A stretch of DNA of 64,000 bases. Origin: an uncultured Lachnospiraceae bacterium (lineage in GTDB: Bacteria; Bacillota; Clostridia; Lachnospirales; Lachnospiraceae). This document shows, piece after piece, positions 58,491 to 64,000 of this stretch; the first letter of the stretch is position 1; each line of letters starts with the position of its first letter. The notes under the pieces are model-generated. The model was not told where the DNA came from. It made no database searches and saw only the letters and a program-made list of their open reading frames with translations. Position numbers and translations under genes: made by a program. The stretch covers positions 141,104-205,103 of the forward strand of contig CAJTRL010000001.1 of NCBI GenBank assembly GCA_910578715.1. The letters are read 5' to 3'.

Positions 58491-59639
58491 ATGAAACTGA
58501 TAGCCCTTGACAGCTCCGGGCTGGTCGCATCCGTTGCGGTGCTGGAAGATGATATACTGATTGCGGAATATACGATTCAATATAAAAAGACGCATTCCCA
58601 GACGCTGCTTCCGATGCTGGCGGAAGTACGGGATATGATAGAACTGGATTTACAGGATGTGGACGCGGTGGCGGTAGCCGCAGGCCCCGGCTCTTTTACC
58701 GGGCTGCGTATCGGCGCCGCTACGGCAAAAGGACTTTCCTTTGCAATGGGAAAGCCGGTTATTGCAGTTCCGACGGTGGACGGTCTGGCTTATAACCTGT
58801 ATGGGACGGATAAACTCGTCTGCCCGATTATGGATGCAAGGCGGAGCCAGGTTTATACTGGAATTTACCAGTTCTTGCGGCAAAATGACAAGTATTGTCT
58901 GGATATTATAAAACGACAGTGCGCCGTCGCATTTGACGAAATTGCACGGGAGCTGAATGCGCTCGGACGGGAAGTAATTTTCCTGGGGGACGGGGTTCCC
59001 GTGTTTGCGGAGCGTATGAAAGAAATGATGCGGGTTCCGTATTCGCTTGCTCCGGCGCACATGAACAGACAGCGGGCGGCCGGCATCGGCGCGCTTGGGA
59101 GCGTGTATTACGCCCAGGGAAAGATGGTAAGCGGTGAGGCGTTTGTACCGGAGTATCTGCGGCTGTCACAGGCGGAACGCGAACGGGACGAAAAGATTTC
59201 CCAAAGCATACATATCAGGCCGATGGAACGGAAGGATGTTGACGCGGTCAGCAGACTGGAAGAAGAGACTTTTTCCATGCCCTGGTCGCGGGAGGCTTTT
59301 TTAGAAATGATTACGAAAGAAGACGCCGCTTATTATGTGGCGGAATCACAGGAAGGAATCGTCGGCGGCTGCGGCGTGCTGATGATTGCGGGAGAAGGCA
59401 ATATCACCAACGTGGCGGTCAGGGAGTCCGTGAGGAATCAGGGGATTGGAACGAAACTGCTTAAGTATATGATGGAAGAAGGGGAGAAGAATGGGCTGAA
59501 TGCTTTTACCCTGGAAGTGAGGGCCGGCAACGCCGCCGCAATTCATCTATATGAAAAGCTCGGCTTTCATTCCGAAGGAATCCGGCCGAACTTTTATGAA
59601 AAGCCGGCTGAAGACGCCGTAATCATGTGGAAGAGATAG
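58491..59639 (+). CDS. tsaB-rimI: TsaB-RimI fusion protein
   Basis: 382 residues from ATG 58491. Residues 1-230 are TsaB (LIALDSSGLVASVAVLEDDI, VAVAAGPGSFTGLRIGAATA), the dimerisation partner of TsaD. Residues 240-382 are a GNAT acetyltransferase of the RimI type (RPMERKDVDAVSRLEEETFS, MPWSREAFLEMI; acetyl-CoA loop VRESVRNQGIGTKLLKYMM). RimI acetylates ribosomal protein S18. The genes are usually neighbours; here they are one frame with no stop between. Confidence 0.95.
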   Translation: MKLIALDSSGLVASVAVLEDDILIAEYTIQYKKTHSQTLLPMLAEVRDMIELDLQDVDAVAVAAGPGSFTGLRIGAATAKGLSFAMGKPVIAVPTVDGLAYNLYGTDKLVCPIMDARRSQVYTGIYQFLRQNDKYCLDIIKRQCAVAFDEIARELNALGREVIFLGDGVPVFAERMKEMMRVPYSLAPAHMNRQRAAGIGALGSVYYAQGKMVSGEAFVPEYLRLSQAERERDEKISQSIHIRPMERKDVDAVSRLEEETFSMPWSREAFLEMITKEDAAYYVAESQEGIVGGCGVLMIAGEGNITNVAVRESVRNQGIGTKLLKYMMEEGEKNGLNAFTLEVRAGNAAAIHLYEKLGFHSEGIRPNFYEKPAEDAVIMWKR

Positions 59640-59776
59640 GTAACAGACCGAATATTTACCACTGTTTTTACATAGGACAGATTGTTATAATGAAGAAGGT
59701 ACGAAGATGTCCGGCATAACATGTGACGCAGACATGCCGACGCAGGATATTGTTTATGTAGGTACAGGAGGGTAAA

Positions 59777-60073
59777 ATGAGAACTTATCTTGAGCAAAGT
59801 CTGAACCAGCATTATTTATTGGAAAATTTTGGTAATAATTTAAAAAATGACACGGGACTCGCTTCAGTTATCTGCAATTGCTGTAAGAAAGAATTACGGG
59901 TGGAAAATGGCATTTTAAAAGATGAATGTATTCATATTTCCCACGCTTTTGGCTACTTCAGCGAAAGAGACGGCGAAATACAATGTTTCGACCTGTGCGA
60001 AGAATGCTATAACAAAATGATTGCAAAGTTCCGGATTCCGGTGGAAAACGGGGAACGGACGGAACTGCTGTAA
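59777..60073 (+). CDS. Small zinc-ribbon-like protein (98 aa)
   Basis: 98 residues. CNCCKKELRVENG and CEECYNKM form two CxxC knuckles around ISHAFGYFSERDGEIQCFDL. Soluble; possibly a zinc protein acting with nucleic acids. The RBS is GGAGGGT. It is 25 bp upstream of rnz and probably cotranscribed with it. Confidence 0.7.
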   Translation: MRTYLEQSLNQHYLLENFGNNLKNDTGLASVICNCCKKELRVENGILKDECIHISHAFGYFSERDGEIQCFDLCEECYNKMIAKFRIPVENGERTELL

Positions 60074-60097
60074 GCCTGTCGGTGAACAGGAGCGCGT

Positions 60098-61009
60098 ATG
60101 TTAGAAGTTTGTTTGCTTGGAACGGGAGGAATGATGCCTCTGCCATACAGATGGCTGACCTCCCTGATGGCAAGATATAATGGAACGAGTATTTTAATAG
60201 ACTGCGGAGAAGGCACGCAGATTGCCATGAAGGAAAAGGGATGGAGTCCCAAACCGATAGACATTATCTGCTTTACGCACTTTCACGCGGACCATATCAG
60301 CGGACTGCCGGGCATGCTGCTCACAATGGGCAATGCGGAACGGACAGAGCCGCTTCTTTTGGTTGGGCCGAAAGGGCTGACAAAGGTTGTGGCAGCGCTG
60401 CGCGTCATTGCGCCGGAACTGCCTTTTCCGGTGGAATGTCTGGAACTGACGGAAGCGGAACAGTCGTTACAGTTTGACGGTTTCCGGATAGAAGCCTTTA
60501 AAGTCAATCACAATGTGGTTTGTTACGGGTACAGTATTCTTGTGGACAGAATCGGGAAATTCGATGTGGAGAAAGCCCAGGCGCTTAACATTGACAGAAG
60601 ATACTGGAACCGCCTGCAAAAGGGTGAAACGATAGAGACGGAACAGGGGGTCTGGACGCCCGACATGGTGCTCGGCGCGCCAAGAAAAGGCATTAAACTC
60701 ACTTACTGCACCGATACCAGGCCGACTGACAGTATTGTCAGAAATGCACAGGGGGCGGATTTGTTTATCTGCGAAGGGATGTACGGTGAGCCGGAGAAAA
60801 AGCAGAAGGCCAGAGAATACAAGCATATGACTTTTTACGAGGCGGCTTATCTGGCAAAAGAAGCACAGGTGGAGGAACTCTGGCTGACGCATTACAGCCC
60901 CTCGCTCGTAAGGGCTGAAGAATATATGGGAGAAGTCAGGAAAATTTTTCCAAATGCTATTGCGGGAAAGGACGGAAAGAGTGTAGACTTACAGTATAAG
61001 GAGGAATAA
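60098..61009 (+). CDS. rnz: Ribonuclease Z
   Basis: 303 residues of the metallo-beta-lactamase fold. The metal motif is FTHFHADHISGLPGMLL, and LGTGGMMPLPYRWLTSLMAR and a late LWLTHYSPSL complete the RNase Z set. It trims the 3' end of tRNA precursors that lack an encoded CCA. It lies among other tRNA genes (tsaE, tsaB, tsaD). Confidence 0.93.
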   Translation: MLEVCLLGTGGMMPLPYRWLTSLMARYNGTSILIDCGEGTQIAMKEKGWSPKPIDIICFTHFHADHISGLPGMLLTMGNAERTEPLLLVGPKGLTKVVAALRVIAPELPFPVECLELTEAEQSLQFDGFRIEAFKVNHNVVCYGYSILVDRIGKFDVEKAQALNIDRRYWNRLQKGETIETEQGVWTPDMVLGAPRKGIKLTYCTDTRPTDSIVRNAQGADLFICEGMYGEPEKKQKAREYKHMTFYEAAYLAKEAQVEELWLTHYSPSLVRAEEYMGEVRKIFPNAIAGKDGKSVDLQYKEE

Positions 61010-61099
61010 GTTCGGCGCGTCGGAAGGCGTTTCGGTATTGCTTTAAAAGAAAAGAGAAAAGTATTTCAATATTTTTTAAAAGAAAGGCGGGGATGGGGT

Positions 61100-61666
61100 A
61101 TGAAAAAGTCCGGCGGAATTAAAATCGTGATTATCGGCGCGATACTGGCGGCGCTTGTCATCGGGTATTATTTTCATCTGGCAAATAAGACGCAGAAGCA
61201 GCAGGAGGAAGTTGTGGAGTCCACTCAGGTACAGACCGCGCTGATGCGGGACCTGGATAAAAATTATCCGCCGACGCCGAAGGAAGTCATTAAATACTTC
61301 AACGAAATTACGATGTGCTTTTATAATGAAAAATACACGGATGACGAGCTCGTACAGCTGGCCGAAAAAATCCAGGGCATTTATGATGCGGAGCTGGTTG
61401 CGAACAAATCACAGGAACAATACATAGAAGATTTGAAAAACGATATTGTGGAAATGAAATCAAACGACCGCTCCGTCTCTTCTTACCAGATGCCCGCGAG
61501 CACGGACGTGGAGTTTTTTTCGGAAGACGGAAATTCCTGTGCCAGATTATATTGTACATACAGCATCAGACAGGGAACGGATATGCTGCAGAGCAGACTT
61601 GTTTTTATTCTGCGGCAGGATGAAAATAAACGCTGGAAGATTCTCGGATGGGATTTGGATGTCTAG
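61100..61666 (+). CDS. Membrane-anchored protein, DUF6715-like
   Basis: 188 residues with one N-terminal membrane helix (IVIIGAILAALVIGYYFHLA) and an outside domain with DLDKNYPPTPKEVIKYFNEI, then TMCFYNEKYTDDELVQLAEK, and a late SCARLYCTYSIRQGTDMLQS. I associate it with DUF6715 of Lachnospiraceae. Function unknown. Confidence 0.75.
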   Translation: MKKSGGIKIVIIGAILAALVIGYYFHLANKTQKQQEEVVESTQVQTALMRDLDKNYPPTPKEVIKYFNEITMCFYNEKYTDDELVQLAEKIQGIYDAELVANKSQEQYIEDLKNDIVEMKSNDRSVSSYQMPASTDVEFFSEDGNSCARLYCTYSIRQGTDMLQSRLVFILRQDENKRWKILGWDLDV

Positions 61667-61693
61667 TGTATGCAATTGATAAATGACACATTA
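61665..61693 (+). repeat. 29-bp dispersed repeat, copy 2
   Basis: AGTGTATGCAATTGATAAAT followed by GACACATTA, 27 of 29 bases identical to 45293-45321. It begins within the stop codon of the DUF6715-like gene and lies 100 bp upstream of tsaD. Confidence 0.6.
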
Positions 61694-61791
61694 AAGGGTT
61701 CACGATGTTGATTTGAATGCCCGCTGAGGCTGAGGAATGCGGGCGGGGATAAGTGTGAAAGGGAAGCGGAAAGCGAAAGGGCAGCGGAGAA

Positions 61792-62820
61792 ATGGAAAAG
61801 GAAAACGTATTGATACTGGCGATAGAGAGCTCCTGTGACGAAACTGCGGCCGCTGTCGTAAAAAACGGGAGAGAAGTTTTGTCCAATGTTATCTCTTCCC
61901 AGATAGCGCTTCATACGGTCTATGGCGGCGTCGTGCCTGAAATTGCTTCCAGAAAACATATCGAAAAAATCAATCAGGTTATCGAAACGGCATTACGGGA
62001 AGCGGGAACGCCGTTGCAGGATATGGATGCGATTGCGGTCACCTACGGCCCCGGTCTGGTCGGTGCGCTCCTGGTCGGCGTTTCCGCCGCCAAAGCCATC
62101 AGCTTTGCATCGGGGATTCCTCTGATTGGCGTGCATCATATCGAAGGCCATATCAATGCCAATTATATTGAAAATAAAGAACTGGAGCCGCCTTATCTGT
62201 GCCTTGTCGTGTCGGGCGGACATTCCCACCTGGTCGTTGTCAGAGATTACGGCGAATACGAAATCATTGGAAAAACGAGGGACGACGCGGCGGGAGAAGC
62301 CTTTGACAAAGTAGCAAGAGCAATCGGGCTTGGCTATCCCGGCGGCCCCAAAATCGATAAAGCCGCAAGGGAAGGCGATGCGGAGGCGATTTCTTTTCCC
62401 AGGGCAAAAGTTGCGGATGCGGCGTACGATTTCAGCTTCAGCGGCCTGAAATCTGCGGTGCTGAATTACTTAAACAGCTGTGAAATGAAGGGAATTACCG
62501 TCTGTCAGGCGGATGTTGCCGCCTCCTTCCAAAAGGCGGTGGTCGATGTACTGGTGGAGCATTCCATGCAGGCGGTCAGAGAATACGGACTGAATAAGTT
62601 TGCGATTGCGGGCGGCGTGGCCTCCAACAGCGCTCTGCGCGAGGCGCTGGTCAGAGAATGCGGCGCGAGGAAAATAGAGTTTTACTGCCCGTCCCCCATT
62701 TTCTGTACGGATAATGCGGCGATGATTGGGACGGCGGCTTATTATGAATACCGTAAAGGCGTGCGTCATGGTTTTGACCTGAATGCGGTTCCGAACCTGG
62801 CGCTTGGCAAGTGTGAGTGA
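61792..62820 (+). CDS. tsaD: tRNA threonylcarbamoyltransferase catalytic subunit TsaD
   Basis: 342 residues. ILAIESSCDETAAAVVKNGR at the start, the metal-binding VHHIEGHINANY, the phosphate loop LVVSGGHSHLVVV, and a late FAIAGGVASNSALREALVRE are diagnostic. It transfers threonylcarbamate to A37 of tRNAs that read ANN codons. Its partners TsaE and TsaB are encoded 2-4 kb upstream. Confidence 0.97.
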   Translation: MEKENVLILAIESSCDETAAAVVKNGREVLSNVISSQIALHTVYGGVVPEIASRKHIEKINQVIETALREAGTPLQDMDAIAVTYGPGLVGALLVGVSAAKAISFASGIPLIGVHHIEGHINANYIENKELEPPYLCLVVSGGHSHLVVVRDYGEYEIIGKTRDDAAGEAFDKVARAIGLGYPGGPKIDKAAREGDAEAISFPRAKVADAAYDFSFSGLKSAVLNYLNSCEMKGITVCQADVAASFQKAVVDVLVEHSMQAVREYGLNKFAIAGGVASNSALREALVRECGARKIEFYCPSPIFCTDNAAMIGTAAYYEYRKGVRHGFDLNAVPNLALGKCE

Positions 62821-62926
62821 AAAGGAAATCACGAGACCCGGAAAGATTCCGCAAAGTGATTTCGCGCTCAGCGGGCAGAGCTTTTTCACATTGCGGAATG
62901 TCCGCCGGAGCGGCCGGGGTTTGTTC

Positions 62927-63043
62927 CCGCGAGCAATGAGTCAAGTGCCGTGCTTGCGAGATGCTTTGCATCTCATGGGCATGTTGACGAATGCCGCGAG
63001 GGTCGAATACCCCGCAGCTTGTCGCGGGGTATTTGACTTGTGA
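62927..63043. repeat. Dispersed intergenic repeat family B, copy 2
   Basis: CCGCGAGCAATGAGTCAAG, TGCTTGC, TGCCGCGAGGGT and CAGCTTG...GCGGGGTATT in the same order as at 42231-42320, with an added GAGATGC/GCATCTC hairpin. It lies between tsaD and ispD. Confidence 0.7.
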
Positions 63044-63077
63044 TATGGCGGGAGAGGTGACGGTAGGAGGACTGACA

Positions 63078-63785
63078 ATGGAAGAGAGAACGGTGGCCGT
63101 GGTGCTGGCGGCGGGAGCGGGCAAAAGAATGCGCAGCGATGTGCAGAAACAATACCTTCTGCTGCGGGACAAACCGGTCATTTATTATGCGCTGAAAACT
63201 TTTCAGGACAGTTTTATTGACGAAATAGTTCTGGTAGTCGGACACGGCGAAACGGAATACTGCCGCCGGGAGATTGCGGAAAAATATCATTTTTCCAAAA
63301 TCACTCAAATCGTAGAGGGCGGAAAAGAACGTTACCATTCCGTTGCCAACGGCCTGAAAGCAGTGAAAGGCGAAGGTTATGTTTTCATTCACGATGGAGC
63401 CCGGCCGTTTCTGACCGAAGAAATCTTACTGCGCGCTTATGATGCGGTAAAAGAATATCACGCCTGTGTGGTGGGGATGCCGGTAAAAGACACCATTAAG
63501 ATTGCGGATGAAAAAGGATTTGCCAGGATGACGCCGAACCGGGAGCTGGTCTGGCAGGTGCAGACGCCGCAGGTTTTCTCGATTGCACTTGCAAAAGAAG
63601 CATACGAAACCCTTCTTATTAAAGAAGAGGAATTAAAAATACAGGGAATCAGTATTACCGATGATGCGATGGTCGTCGAAACGCTGCTGAATCATCCGGT
63701 GAAACTGGTGGAAGGCTCTTATGAGAATATGAAGATAACAACGCCGGAGGATTTGAATATTGCGCGTTCTTTTTTGAAAGAATAA
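63078..63785 (+). CDS. ispD: 2-C-methyl-D-erythritol 4-phosphate cytidylyltransferase
   Basis: 235 residues from ATG 63078 (TAGGAGG box). The nucleotide-binding VVLAAGAGKRMRSDVQKQYL, the signature VFIHDGARPF, and the late WQVQTPQVF with TDDAMVVE are typical of IspD. It makes CDP-methylerythritol in the non-mevalonate isoprenoid pathway. Confidence 0.95.
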   Translation: MEERTVAVVLAAGAGKRMRSDVQKQYLLLRDKPVIYYALKTFQDSFIDEIVLVVGHGETEYCRREIAEKYHFSKITQIVEGGKERYHSVANGLKAVKGEGYVFIHDGARPFLTEEILLRAYDAVKEYHACVVGMPVKDTIKIADEKGFARMTPNRELVWQVQTPQVFSIALAKEAYETLLIKEEELKIQGISITDDAMVVETLLNHPVKLVEGSYENMKITTPEDLNIARSFLKE

Positions 63786-63847
63786 GACAGGGAAATTATT
63801 TGAAAAATTTCCGAAAAAATTTTCCGGTATATTTCGCCAAAAAGTTG

Positions 63848-63876
63848 TTGACACACATTTCCTTTTTTGATAGAAT
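63848..63876 (+). promoter_or_regulatory. Strong promoter of the tRNA-Ser gene
   Basis: Perfect TTGACA (63848-63853), a 17-bp spacer and TAGAAT (63871-63876). It lies about 40 bp upstream of the tRNA. Confidence 0.85.
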
Positions 63877-63917
63877 AATTTTTGCGCTGGCCGGGAAATG
63901 CCACGCGATGCGAACAC

Positions 63918-64000
63918 GGAGAGGTATCGAAGTGGTCATAACGAGGCGGTCTTGAAAACCGTTTGTCCGCAAGGGCGCGTGGGTTCGAATCCCACCCTCT
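63918..64000 (+). tRNA. tRNA-Ser(UGA), 3' end cut by the window
   Basis: It starts GGAGAGGTATCGAAGTGG. The anticodon arm CGGTCTTGAAAACCG shows TGA, a long class II variable arm (GTCCGCAAGGGC) follows, then the T arm GTGGGTTCGAATCCCAC. The acceptor partner CCTCT(CC) is incomplete: the last two pairs and the discriminator lie outside the window. Reads UCA and related Ser codons. Confidence 0.95.

Overview
The window looks like a chromosomal segment of an anaerobic Clostridia species, most likely a Lachnospiraceae gut bacterium. The evidence is moderate GC, Gram-positive ribosome binding sites, a phosphotransbutyrylase-butyrate kinase pair, T-box and FMN riboswitch control, an indirect tRNA amidation operon (aspS-gatCAB), and many small families typical of that group. 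I name no species.

Layout. 1-8.7 kb: a truncated FtsX permease, an XRE regulator with a DUF3796-like membrane protein, a broken AAA-ATPase/nuclease gene, a PadR-HAAS pair, and lipoproteins including a von Willebrand factor A protein. 8.7-21.9 kb: T-box leader and aspS-gatC-gatA-gatB, a membrane protein, guaB, a split version of the last two purine steps (PurO-type cyclohydrolase plus free-standing AICAR transformylase), a polysaccharide deacetylase lipoprotein and a histidine phosphatase. 22.06-32.13 kb: an integrated filamentous-phage-like element. 32.3-48.5 kb: methyltransferase, a nuclease-like protein, buk-ptb, secA, prfB with its programmed frameshift, membrane proteins, a second PadR-HAAS pair, tex and an HD protein. 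48.5-64 kb: decayed mobile-element traces, FMN riboswitch and ribU, a MacAB-type exporter, a LytTR/DUF3021 regulator pair beside an ABC-2 exporter, the t6A genes tsaE, tsaB-rimI and tsaD, rnz, ispD, and a tRNA-Ser(UGA) cut by the window end.

The most striking feature is the 10-kb element at 22.06-32.13 kb. It has a Zot-like assembly ATPase, a pVIII-like 67-residue coat protein, several 40-80 residue membrane proteins and two large candidate tip/adsorption proteins, which is an inovirus gene set. Its replication protein is not a usual inovirus Rep. It has the HUH motifs and superfamily 3 helicase of CRESS-DNA viruses (the circovirus/geminivirus type). Just upstream of rep is a stem-loop that shows TAGTATTAC in its loop on the rep strand, preceded by six ATGTTTCA iterons: the full architecture of a CRESS virus origin. 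An IS30-family transposase inside the element is the likely integration enzyme, and 16-bp direct repeats bound the whole region.

The host chromosome also carries several families of dispersed palindromic intergenic repeats (near 4.0, 5.4, 9.1, 17.4, 42.2, 43.2-43.5, 50.7 and 62.9 kb) and gene relics of an AAA-ATPase family and of an ArdC-like protein.
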